Below, in pieces: positions 5,434 through 13,064 of a DNA stretch of 26,167 nt (position 1 is its first letter; each line of letters starts with the position of its first letter). The stretch covers positions 1 through 26,167 of IMG/VR virus record IMGVR_UViG_3300031629_000062; one strand, 5' to 3'. The notes under the pieces are model-generated. The model saw nothing but the letters and a program-made list of their open reading frames with translations. It searched no databases and was not told the DNA's origin. The stretch comes from a virus. The translations under genes and the position numbers were made by a program.

Positions 5434-7329
5434 ATGGCAATTAAGTTTTTAGACAATTTAGACCTAACAGGACTACAAATAACCAAAGTAAGACTACAAA
5501 ACTCAGCAGGTACTCCTGGAACAAATCTTGGTGGAGGACAAATAGTATATGATTCAACTGCGGGTACTATAAAGTACTACGATGATGTAACTAATGCTTG
5601 GATTGAGTTAGATGGGGAAGGTTCTGGTGGTACAGTTACCTCTGTTGGTGGAGGTACCTCTACATTTGTTACCAATACAGTTACTAATGGTTCATCTAAT
5701 GCAGTATTAACGTCTACATTAAGTGCTACTGGAACTCCAAATTCAACAACTTTCTTAAGAGGTGATAACAGTTGGGCAACTATCCCAGCAGCAATGAGTT
5801 TTTCTATCTCGGATGGATCTGCTTCTTATACTGTTACTCAAGGGGATACTGTTACGTTATCAAGTCCAAATAGTACAATATCTATAAGTGCAGCAGTAGC
5901 TGACACAATAAAGCTTGACTTAACAGCTTCAGGAGTAACAGCAGGAGCTTATACTTCAGCAAATATTACAGTAGATACTTTTGGTAGAGTTACAGCAGCC
6001 TCTTCAAGTGGTGGAGGAACAATGACATCATGGAAAATTGGTTCAACAAGTGGTGCTGATCAAACAGTTAGTAATGGTGAGGTAGTTGATGTTGTTGGTG
6101 GAACAGCAATATCAGGAACTATAGCTGGTACTCGAACTGTAACTCTTAATCATGATGCATTTGGTACAGCAGCAACATTCGCTTATCCATCTTCAGTTAC
6201 AACTAATAGTACTGGTCACATAACTTCTATAACTGCAGGTTCTGCTCCAGGGACAATGTCAAGTTTTACATTAACTGGTGATACTGGTACTTCTCAGACT
6301 GTAGGTAACGGACAAACGGTAAGTTTACTGGGTTCTGTAGGAATAGACACAGTGGTTAGTAATACAGATACTGTAACAGTTAACTTAGACTTAAACGAAT
6401 TAGTTACAACATCAACATGGACTCAAGCTTCTGATTTTTTAACTGTAGTTGATGGAGGTAATAATAGAAAAATATTATCAGGTAATATCCCAATAAATGA
6501 TTGGGGAACTGCTGATGGTAATATTTCAATGGATGGAAATAAATTTACAGGGCTTGGAGCTGGTACTGCTGGTAGTGATTCAGTTAATTTATCACAAGTT
6601 CAAGCTTTAGTTGCAGGTGTTGGTGTATTCCAAGGAGCATATAATGCAACTACTAACTCTCCAGCATTAACTGGAAGTAGTAATGTGGCTCTTACAACAG
6701 GTGATTACTTTGTTGTATCAGTAGACGGTACTAATGCAGTATTAGGAACACTTGAAGTTGGTGATTTAATATTTGCTAATAATAATATTGCAGCGAATTC
6801 TTCTCCAGCTATTGCTAATTATACAGTAGTAATTCAAGACGCAAACATTGCAGGTGCAGGATCGACAGATGGAGGTACTGAAAAAGGTGTTGCTGGATTT
6901 GACTCTGCAAACTTTACTGTATCGGCTAATGGATGGGTTCAATTAGGAACTTCAGGCGTAACTGCTGGTGTTTACGGATCAGCTTCATCAGTTGGAAAAT
7001 TCACTGTAGATGCTGAAGGGTTAATAACATTAGCATCAAATCAAGCAATAGATATAGCAGCATCACAGGTTCAGAACTTTTGTACTGAGGTTGAATCATG
7101 TATCTCAACTGCTACAACTAAAAACGGAATTCTTGGAGCTGGAACTTCCTTTCCAATTACTCATAATTTTGGAACAAGAGCGGTTCAGGTAGAGGTGTAC
7201 TTAAATAGTGGTAATTACGATACTGTTTATGCAAGGGTAATAAGACAATCTGTAAATGCAATAACAATTACGGTAGCAGCGTCAGTAACGGCAAATACAT
7301 TAGCATATAGTATAATTAAAGCAGCATAA
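5434..7329 (+). CDS. Long tail-fibre protein with Gly/Ser/Thr-rich shaft
   Basis: This 631-residue protein starts with a common fibre opening (MAIKFLDNLDLTG, IVYDSTAGTIKYYDD, WIELDG). A long Thr/Ser/Gly/Val-rich beta shaft follows, with repeats such as SFTLTGDTGTSQTVGNGQTV and one FLRGDNSW motif near residue 108. Further on come GLGAGTAGSDSVNLSQVQAL (a trimeric-stalk-like AVNL-Q pattern) and a GDYFVVSVDGT / LEVGDLIFANN segment. The end has FPITHNFGTRAVQVEVYL, close in style to the end module of the 4666 protein. These are features of trimeric receptor-binding fibres. The hypervariable middle would decide host range, but the receptor cannot be read from sequence. It shares composition and organisation with the next two genes. 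Confidence 0.85.
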   Translation: MAIKFLDNLDLTGLQITKVRLQNSAGTPGTNLGGGQIVYDSTAGTIKYYDDVTNAWIELDGEGSGGTVTSVGGGTSTFVTNTVTNGSSNAVLTSTLSATGTPNSTTFLRGDNSWATIPAAMSFSISDGSASYTVTQGDTVTLSSPNSTISISAAVADTIKLDLTASGVTAGAYTSANITVDTFGRVTAASSSGGGTMTSWKIGSTSGADQTVSNGEVVDVVGGTAISGTIAGTRTVTLNHDAFGTAATFAYPSSVTTNSTGHITSITAGSAPGTMSSFTLTGDTGTSQTVGNGQTVSLLGSVGIDTVVSNTDTVTVNLDLNELVTTSTWTQASDFLTVVDGGNNRKILSGNIPINDWGTADGNISMDGNKFTGLGAGTAGSDSVNLSQVQALVAGVGVFQGAYNATTNSPALTGSSNVALTTGDYFVVSVDGTNAVLGTLEVGDLIFANNNIAANSSPAIANYTVVIQDANIAGAGSTDGGTEKGVAGFDSANFTVSANGWVQLGTSGVTAGVYGSASSVGKFTVDAEGLITLASNQAIDIAASQVQNFCTEVESCISTATTKNGILGAGTSFPITHNFGTRAVQVEVYLNSGNYDTVYARVIRQSVNAITITVAASVTANTLAYSIIKAA

Positions 7330-7342
7330 ATAAATTTAAATA

Positions 7343-8422
7343 ATGGCAATAGTATTTAAGGATGATATTGAAGTGCCAGATATACAGGTTGGCGGATTAG
7401 CTTTAGGAACTTTAGCATTCTCAAGCGCTACAATTCCTACTAATAACAATCAAATAACCAATGGAGCTGGTTATGTAACTTCAAGCGGAAACACAACTAT
7501 AGGTATTAATCAAAATAATACTCTTAACACTTCTACTGTATTTGCAACTTTAAACTTTACAAATGGTGTAGCTACATCTGCAACAACAAGAACTCTAACA
7601 CTTGGAAACCTTGGATTTACAGGAGCAACTAATGCTAATTATATAACTAATAATAATCAGTTAAGTAACGGTGCTGGTTATACTACAAATACAGGAACAG
7701 TTACAGCAGTAACGGGTACATCTCCTGTTGTATCATCAGGAGGCACAACTCCAGCAATTTCAATGCCAGCTGCAACTTCATCAGCTAATGGTTACTTAAC
7801 AAGTGCTGATTGGCAACTTTTTAATAATAAGACTTCTAATGTAGGTACTATTACTAATGTTATTGCGGGATCAGGATTGAGTGGCGGAGGAACATCTGGT
7901 GCAGTTACACTAAACGCAACAGGTCCGTCAGGAGATAAAGGATCTTTTTATCCTACATCAACGCAATCAATTGGTTCTGGAGGTTCTGTGTTATCAAGAA
8001 CAACATTATTATTACCAGGAAATAGTATTGTTGCTGTAAATATGTCATCTAATTCAAATGGAAATGAAATTACAGTTGATAATACACAAACTATAGAAAT
8101 TAATTTAAATTTTGCAAGTATTGCAAGTACAAATCCTAATAGAATATTAGCCGCAGCTGTTGTTCAGAAACTAAATGATTCAGGAGAAAGGTGGGAAGAT
8201 ATACAAGGAACAGAGGTTTATAATTATGATAGAGGAGTTGGTCAAGCCAGCTCATCATATGGGTATATATATGCGGGAAGTGGTTCAAGCACTGTTTTAG
8301 AAGATATAGAACAAGAAAGTTCTAAATTTAGGGTACAATTTTGGATAGAAGGTAGAGCTTCAACAGGAACGGGGATCACAACTGTTATTACTGGATGTCG
8401 ACTATCAATAAAAGGAGTATAG
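7343..8422 (+). CDS. Tail-fibre protein with jelly-roll-like C-terminal domain
   Basis: This 359-residue protein has an N-terminal half that is fibre shaft: LTNGAGY-type repeats occur twice (ITNGAGYVTSSG and LSNGAGYTTNTG), then a TGTVTAVTGTSPVVSSGG stretch and a LTSADWQLFNNKTS stem. The C-terminal ~150 residues (from about GDKGSFYPTS) are different: alternating beta strands with WEDIQGTEVYNYDRG and SKFRVQFWIEGR, ending in CRLSIKGV. This could form a C1q/TNF-like jelly-roll receptor-binding head. The stop is TAG followed directly by TAA, a double stop. The next gene has its own promoter 8 bases later. Confidence 0.8.
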   Translation: MAIVFKDDIEVPDIQVGGLALGTLAFSSATIPTNNNQITNGAGYVTSSGNTTIGINQNNTLNTSTVFATLNFTNGVATSATTRTLTLGNLGFTGATNANYITNNNQLSNGAGYTTNTGTVTAVTGTSPVVSSGGTTPAISMPAATSSANGYLTSADWQLFNNKTSNVGTITNVIAGSGLSGGGTSGAVTLNATGPSGDKGSFYPTSTQSIGSGGSVLSRTTLLLPGNSIVAVNMSSNSNGNEITVDNTQTIEINLNFASIASTNPNRILAAAVVQKLNDSGERWEDIQGTEVYNYDRGVGQASSSYGYIYAGSGSSTVLEDIEQESSKFRVQFWIEGRASTGTGITTVITGCRLSIKGV

Positions 8423-8430
8423 TAAATTTA

Positions 8431-8451
8431 TTTTTATTATCTTTGTAAAAA
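8431..8451 (+). promoter_or_regulatory. Phage promoter, 21-bp block shared with 4358 and 21607
   Basis: This block is identical to that at 4358-4378, with the -7 box TATCTTTG at 8438-8445, and lies 9 bases before the ATG at 8460. The leader would be extremely short, about 10 bases or less. It separates the largest fibre gene from the preceding ones. Confidence 0.75.
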
Positions 8452-8459
8452 ACTAAGTA

Positions 8460-11222
8460 ATGGCAAAAATAGAAAATACCACCGTATATCCTACGGTACT
8501 TCCTGCATCAAATGACTTACTAATTGCAACTGATGTTAGTAATGATAACGCAACCGTTACATTTTTAGTAAGTAGTTTAACAGGGGCTGGAGGAGTTGCT
8601 CAAGATTTACAATCAGTTTTAACTACTGGTAATACCGCAGTAGAAGATATTAACCTTACGGGTAACATAATAGTTACAGGTATGGTTCAGCCTACTACTA
8701 TAGGAGCTAATAATGGAGTGGGTACGGCAGGGCAGGTTTTAAGTTCTACTGGTGCAGGATTACAGTGGATTGCTGCGGCTGGGGCTACTAATCAAAGCTT
8801 AGATCAAACGCTAACAGTAGGGAATACATCTTCACAAAACATAATATTAAACAGTGGTATATTTACAGCAAATGGAGTAGGTAGTGGAGTAGCTATAAAC
8901 TCTGCTGGAACTTTAACAAATGCAGGAGTTAGTACATTCACAGGTAATGTAAATATTAATTCTACAGACTTAATTTTTAACACTACAGGTCAAATAAGTG
9001 CTGGGGGATCAACAGGTACAGTAGGGCAATGGTTAGTATCTACAGGCACAGGATTAGAGTGGTCAAGTTCTATACCATCAGCATCTTGCTGCCCTTTACA
9101 GTCTACTTTACTTGGAGGAAATACCGCTAATAATATTGGAATAATATTCACAGGAACAAGTACAACATCATTTACGGCTAACAATAGTATAACTTCATTA
9201 GGAACAAATTCTTGGGGAGGACAGAATACATTTAGTGGACCAATAATATTATCATCAACAGTTTCTGACGGTACTACTATTGGAACAGCTGGGCAGGTGT
9301 TATCATCAACAGGATCTGGAGTTTCATGGATTACACCAGCATCAAGTACAAACACATTACAACAAGTATTAGATGCGGGTAATACCGCTACAGGAACTAA
9401 TGCACTTATAAATATAACAGGTTCTCTTACTGCTGGTACTATATTAGATACATCTTTATCTCCTGGAGGATCAGGTCAAATATTAAGCTCAACAGCAACT
9501 GGATTATCTTGGGTGAATATAGCTTGCTGTAATTTAGATAATACTCTATCAATGGGTAATACCTCTGCTCAAAGTATACTTTTAACAGGAACTTCAACTT
9601 TAACTGTACCAAAAGTTATCCCTGCAAGCATACAAGATACGGGAGGATCTATAGGAGCAAACGGTCAGGTTTTAGGAATTTTAGGAGGTGTTCTTTCATG
9701 GGTTTCTCCAGGTTTGGTAGATACTACTTATACTTATGACGTGCCAAATGGAACAACTTCTCTAAGTTTATTAGATAGCAATGCGGGAGTTCAAGATATT
9801 AGCTTAACAGCAACAGCACCAGGCCTAACAATTACAAGAAATAGTTCGTCACAATTAACATTCAAAAATACTGGTACAACTTCTTTAATTGCAAATACTT
9901 CATTACTTAACACAACTGCAATTGTTGAGGGTTGTACAATTAATAATACAGCTGGATCCGCATCTACAATTACCTTATTAAGATATAATGGTGGTTCAAA
10001 TATAGGTATGGTTCCTACAGGAGGAAATAATACAACATTCCTAAGGGGTGATGGTACATGGCAACCTGGAGCTGGTGGTGTAACATCATTAAATTTAACA
10101 ACAGCAATACCCTCAGTAAATTCATCTCCATTAGCACTTAATGCAACAACAGGAGCGGTTGTAATTACTCCTAAAACGTATGCTGGAGGTGGTTCTATAG
10201 GTTTTGTTCCACTTGGCGGAACTGCTACTACTTTTTTAAGGGGTGATGGTACATGGCAAGTAATTGGTGCAGGTGCAGGTGTAACTACTTTATCTTTAAC
10301 TACAACTTCTGGACTAACATCACCTGTATCAGGTAGTATAGGTGGGGCTACATTAACTTTGAATTCAAATGTATTTGGTGGATCTAATCTTGTAGGATAT
10401 GTTCCAGATTCATCAGCTTCAGATCAAAGCACAACATTCTTAAGAGCAGATGGTAGTTGGGTAACCCCTGTAGGTTCGGGTGTTCAGTCCGTAACTCAGA
10501 CTTTAGGAAATAATAATACTGCTCCATTGAATGCTTCAATTGCTGGTACTGTATTGAGTCTTCAAAACAATGTATTTAGTGGATCTAATTTTGTAGGATA
10601 TGTTCCATCTTCAATAGCATCTTCACAAACAACAACTTTCTTAAGGGCAGATGGTACATGGGCAACACCAGCAGGAGGAGCAGGAGGAGCAGGAGGATAT
10701 ATAGAAAGATTTACTTTTTCTGCTGTTAATACAAATTTTAATCAATCCTTTGGATTTCATTCTTTTGGTAATGTTCTGCAAAATGGATTTAATTCACTTA
10801 GAGCGGATACTCTTGTCTCAATTGGATCTCCAAATGCTCCAAATAATTGGAATGATATAGAATTAATAGGAGGTACAGTTTTTTCAAATGATTATACAGG
10901 TGAAGGTTCATGTGCAGCTGGCGCAGAGGGAAGTAAAGTATGTTCTGCTCATATTACAGGTGTTGCAAATAACGAACTTTCCCTTACTTTTGACTTATAT
11001 AAACTTGATTTATGTAACGGAGAAGTTGCAACTGGAGTAGGTACAGTTACGGTACCAGTGGGAGGTGGTAAATTTTGTGCAGACTTTACTGCTCTTGGAG
11101 GAGGGGCTTTAAATATAAGTTTAACACAAACACAAAGTCTTGTTTTTACTGTAAGGGGGGATAATGCGACTGTAAGTATACAAGGTTATGTTTCTATGCA
11201 TATTGTACCTTTTGCAACATAA
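8460..11222 (+). CDS. Large modular tail-fibre / receptor-binding protein
   Basis: This 920-residue fibre protein has three parts. Residues 1-420 carry five units, each with an L-x-x-x-L-x-x-GNT motif followed by G-(x)2-GQ-(V/I)-LSSTG-x-GL-x-W. Residues about 500-740 carry four FLR(G/A)DG(T/S)W units spaced about 65 residues apart. From about residue 742 a non-repetitive Cys-containing C-terminal domain begins (GGYIERFTFSAV to SMHIVPFAT), the best candidate for the receptor-binding tip. Two Cys-Cys pairs occur in equivalent spots of two repeats (SASCCPL and NIACCNL). The N terminus (NDLLIATDVSNDNATVTF) looks like a virion anchor. The gene is transcribed from its own promoter at 8431 and is the largest complete gene in the window. 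Confidence 0.88.
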   Translation: MAKIENTTVYPTVLPASNDLLIATDVSNDNATVTFLVSSLTGAGGVAQDLQSVLTTGNTAVEDINLTGNIIVTGMVQPTTIGANNGVGTAGQVLSSTGAGLQWIAAAGATNQSLDQTLTVGNTSSQNIILNSGIFTANGVGSGVAINSAGTLTNAGVSTFTGNVNINSTDLIFNTTGQISAGGSTGTVGQWLVSTGTGLEWSSSIPSASCCPLQSTLLGGNTANNIGIIFTGTSTTSFTANNSITSLGTNSWGGQNTFSGPIILSSTVSDGTTIGTAGQVLSSTGSGVSWITPASSTNTLQQVLDAGNTATGTNALINITGSLTAGTILDTSLSPGGSGQILSSTATGLSWVNIACCNLDNTLSMGNTSAQSILLTGTSTLTVPKVIPASIQDTGGSIGANGQVLGILGGVLSWVSPGLVDTTYTYDVPNGTTSLSLLDSNAGVQDISLTATAPGLTITRNSSSQLTFKNTGTTSLIANTSLLNTTAIVEGCTINNTAGSASTITLLRYNGGSNIGMVPTGGNNTTFLRGDGTWQPGAGGVTSLNLTTAIPSVNSSPLALNATTGAVVITPKTYAGGGSIGFVPLGGTATTFLRGDGTWQVIGAGAGVTTLSLTTTSGLTSPVSGSIGGATLTLNSNVFGGSNLVGYVPDSSASDQSTTFLRADGSWVTPVGSGVQSVTQTLGNNNTAPLNASIAGTVLSLQNNVFSGSNFVGYVPSSIASSQTTTFLRADGTWATPAGGAGGAGGYIERFTFSAVNTNFNQSFGFHSFGNVLQNGFNSLRADTLVSIGSPNAPNNWNDIELIGGTVFSNDYTGEGSCAAGAEGSKVCSAHITGVANNELSLTFDLYKLDLCNGEVATGVGTVTVPVGGGKFCADFTALGGGALNISLTQTQSLVFTVRGDNATVSIQGYVSMHIVPFAT
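8727..9710 (+). repeat. Five GNT...GQVLSSTG-x-GL-x-W protein-coding modules
   Basis: The GQ(V/I/W)L...W cores lie near 8731-8770, 9023-9065, 9286-9335, 9470-9515 and 9660-9705, each preceded or followed by an L...L..GNT element. Unit length varies (about 60-100 residues) and the DNA has diverged, so these are old duplications inside the fibre gene. Confidence 0.75.
10021..10670 (+). repeat. Four TTFLR(G/A)DG(T/S)W protein-coding modules
   Basis: Copies lie near 10031, 10226, 10433 and 10634. The first two share AAGGGGTGATGGTACATGG at the DNA level, and copies three and four share flanking FGGSNLVGYVP / FSGSNFVGYVP segments, showing pairwise recent duplication. The motif is common in phage fibre shafts; a related copy occurs in the 5434 gene. 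Confidence 0.8.
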
Positions 11223-11247
11223 ATAAAAATAAATTAAATTAAATGAA

Positions 11248-11466
11248 ATGGACATTAGAAAAATATCAATTGGCGCAGACTATAAGTCAGGCGCAATGCA
11301 CTATATTGTAGGGCAAGACGTCTTAGGGGGGTCACATAAAATACATCTTATTCAGCATGTAGAGAGTTCATATAAAATATGGATTCAAAAAGGTGATGTT
11401 ATTTATGTATGGAAAGAATTTTTAACTACACTACCAATATCGTTAGAGTTTAATATAAACTTTTAA
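11248..11466 (+). CDS. Small conserved-looking phage protein
   Basis: This 72-residue protein begins MDIRKISIGADYKSGAMHY and continues VGQDVLGGSHKIHLI, then YKIWIQKGDVIYVWKEF and PISLEFNINF. From memory, near-identical starts (RKIS.G.DYK..AMHY.VGQ..LGG) occur in many uncultured marine phages; no function is known to me. The predicted structure is mixed beta with one short helix. An upstream ATG at 11243 in another frame codes only a short peptide. The gene ends in TAATG, overlapping the next start, so the two are coupled. Confidence 0.75.
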   Translation: MDIRKISIGADYKSGAMHYIVGQDVLGGSHKIHLIQHVESSYKIWIQKGDVIYVWKEFLTTLPISLEFNINF

Positions 11467-12029
11467 TGAGGTCTCCATATAACTTTATTGTTACCCCCTT
11501 AAATAATAAGAGGTATGACAATACAAAAGAAATAGGTAATACTGAATTTATTACAAGTGTTTCTGAAGAAGACCATATTGCATCTAATAGATTAGCTACA
11601 GTTATATCCTTACCTATAAATTATAATGGACCTATAAAAAAAGGAGACACTTTATTAGTTCACCATAATGTATTTAAGTTTTATAATGACGTAAAGGGTA
11701 GGCGAAAAAGTGGACGTAGTTTTCTAAAAGACAATTTATTCTTAGTAGACCCTGATCAATTCTTTTTATATAAGCAAGATGATAATTGGAAGGCTTGGGG
11801 TAAATATTGTTTTATAAAACCAATGTCTACTAAAGATTCTTATCTATTTAAAAATTGTAAAGAGGAGCCATTGTTTGGTACGGTAAAATATATTAATCAA
11901 GAACTATTAGATTTAGGAGTAAGCGTTGGAGATCAAATATCATTTACTCCAGAAAGTGAATATCCATTTACTGTGGATGATGAAAAACTATATAGAATGT
12001 TTACTAATAATATAACTATGGTATTATGA
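11466..12029 (+). CDS. Tandem GroES-like beta-barrel protein (putative)
   Basis: This 187-residue protein has two halves of similar pattern. The first runs NFIVTPL, then ASNRLATVISLP, a turn, IKKGDTLLVHHNVF and DNLFLVDPDQFFLYK. The second runs KYCFIKPM, then PLFGTVKYINQ, VSVGDQISFTPES and EKLYRMFTNNITMVL. Each half follows the GroES order (opening strand, a G-x-V strand, a K-x-G-D-x-(L/I)-x-F strand and a closing strand ending in a charged-Asp-x-hydrophobic turn). It lacks an obvious GroEL-binding mobile loop in either half, so a co-chaperonin role is uncertain; a structural or adaptor use of the fold is also possible. It overlaps neighbours at both ends (TAATG and ATGA). Confidence 0.6.
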   Translation: MRSPYNFIVTPLNNKRYDNTKEIGNTEFITSVSEEDHIASNRLATVISLPINYNGPIKKGDTLLVHHNVFKFYNDVKGRRKSGRSFLKDNLFLVDPDQFFLYKQDDNWKAWGKYCFIKPMSTKDSYLFKNCKEEPLFGTVKYINQELLDLGVSVGDQISFTPESEYPFTVDDEKLYRMFTNNITMVL

Positions 12030-12601
12030 TATATACTTTAGATAATTTTATAGATAAAGATTTATTTAAAATTGCTACTGATTATTTAAATAAAGGAGAT
12101 TTTTTAAAACATACTGTAGGAGAAAAAGACTTTTACGTACAGGAATCTCCAGAGTCATTCGATAACTACGTTTTAAGGAAGTTAGGGCTAATGGAAGGTA
12201 AGTCATTAGAAAAGATATTAAGCTTCTTTAGAGTGTCTACAGATGAGTTAGACAACACTTGGCGTATACATTCGGATTTAAATATAAAAGGAGAAAAGCC
12301 AGATAGAGCAGCGGTTATTTATATGTCTCCAAGAGAAAGGGAGGAGCTTCATGGTACAGCGTTTTGGGAACATGAGGTGTATGGTGATAGTTTACCTTCT
12401 CATATAACGGATGAAGAATATGATAGAACTCTAAGAAAAGATTCAGAGGAATTAGATATGTGGAGATTAGTTTCTGTTTCTGGATATAAGCAAAACAGAA
12501 TAATATCTTATCCTGCTAATTACTTTCATAGTAAGTATCCTAATAAGTCTTGGAAAGAAGGAAGACAGGTATATGTAATATTTTATAAATTTAAAAATTA
12601 A
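12026..12601 (+). CDS. 2-oxoglutarate/Fe(II)-dependent oxygenase
   Basis: This 191-residue protein belongs to the non-haem iron oxygenases, which couple 2-oxoglutarate decarboxylation to hydroxylation of a substrate. The facial triad and co-substrate residues can be placed: WRIHSDL gives H82 and D84, NYFHSKYP gives H168, and EGRQVYVIFY gives R180 as the 2-oxoglutarate-binding Arg 12 residues after the distal His. A GTAFWEHEVYG stretch between them matches the G-T-x-F-W-x-H pattern seen in phage members of this superfamily. No signal peptide is present, so it acts in the host cytoplasm. Substrate candidates are a virion protein, DNA bases or host metabolites; nothing decides between them. It overlaps its upstream neighbour by four bases (ATGA). 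Confidence 0.85.
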   Translation: MIYTLDNFIDKDLFKIATDYLNKGDFLKHTVGEKDFYVQESPESFDNYVLRKLGLMEGKSLEKILSFFRVSTDELDNTWRIHSDLNIKGEKPDRAAVIYMSPREREELHGTAFWEHEVYGDSLPSHITDEEYDRTLRKDSEELDMWRLVSVSGYKQNRIISYPANYFHSKYPNKSWKEGRQVYVIFYKFKN

Positions 12602-12604
12602 ATC

Positions 12605-12805
12605 ATGGGAGTGCAAAAAAACATCGGACTATTAAAATCTAAGAACGATCAGGTAACAGAAAATTTAAAAATGTTAATTATTGAAGAGCAAAAAACAAGA
12701 GAGCTTGTTGTTGGCTGTTTAGAATTATTAAAATTAATGCCAGGATATGATAAAGCATTAGAGCAATTAACAGAAAGAAATGAAGATGGACATAAGAGAG
12801 ATTAA
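12605..12805 (+). CDS. Small helical hypothetical protein
   Basis: This 66-residue protein is largely predicted alpha-helix, with Leu/Ile-rich stretches (LKMLIIEEQKTRELVVG and LELLKLM) and a charged tail. No family is recognised. Its end overlaps the following gene by 26 bases in another frame. It lies between the oxygenase and the packaging genes; helical proteins in this place can be terminase small subunits or packaging helpers, but it is short for a complete one. Confidence 0.6.
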   Translation: MGVQKNIGLLKSKNDQVTENLKMLIIEEQKTRELVVGCLELLKLMPGYDKALEQLTERNEDGHKRD

Positions 12806-13064
12806 GATAAGTATAATAGAGGCTGGAGAAAAAGCAGTTAAGCAACTTGTAAAGGTTGCTAAGGCTGAAATTATAAAGGTTGATGCAGAAGATCCTTTAG
12901 CTGCTGATAAATTAAAGAATGCTGCAGCTACTAAGAAGTTAGCTATCTTTGATGCTTTTGAGATACTTAAAAGAATTGAAGAAGAAAAAGCGTTGTTAGA
13001 TGGAAAGGTAGCTGATAAAAAAACTAATACCCCAAAAGGATTTGCAGAGTCAAGATCAAAATAA
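12780..13064 (+). CDS. Helical protein upstream of TerL, candidate small terminase-like protein
   Basis: This 94-residue all-helical protein is rich in Ala, Lys and Glu, for example KAVKQLVKVAKAEI, LKNAAATKKLAIFDAFEILK and RIEEEKALL, ending GFAESRSK. Two starts are possible (12780 and 12786), both overlapping the preceding gene. Its last 23 bases overlap the large terminase. Direct position in front of TerL makes a small terminase subunit a reasonable guess, but no helix-turn-helix is obvious, so the call is by context only. The conserved-looking DAFEIL.RIEEE and FAE.R elements are worth a profile search. Confidence 0.65.
   Translation: MKMDIREIKISIIEAGEKAVKQLVKVAKAEIIKVDAEDPLAADKLKNAAATKKLAIFDAFEILKRIEEEKALLDGKVADKKTNTPKGFAESRSK

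Noticed and set aside
8420-8425. TAG recoding (as in some crAss-like phages), suggested by TAG-TAA tandem stop and TAG at the portal end
   Set aside because: No structural gene here has an internal in-frame TAG, readthrough would add at most a few residues, so the standard code suffices.
8990-9355. 121-residue minus-strand frame inside the large fibre gene
   Set aside because: It is an antisense shadow of a low-complexity repeat region; no promoter or recognisable protein features.
13030-13037. -1 frameshift at C-CCA-AAA joining the helical gene to TerL
   Set aside because: The heptamer is in the right phase for a -1 shift, but TerL lies in the +1 frame relative to the upstream gene, so this slip would not reach it.
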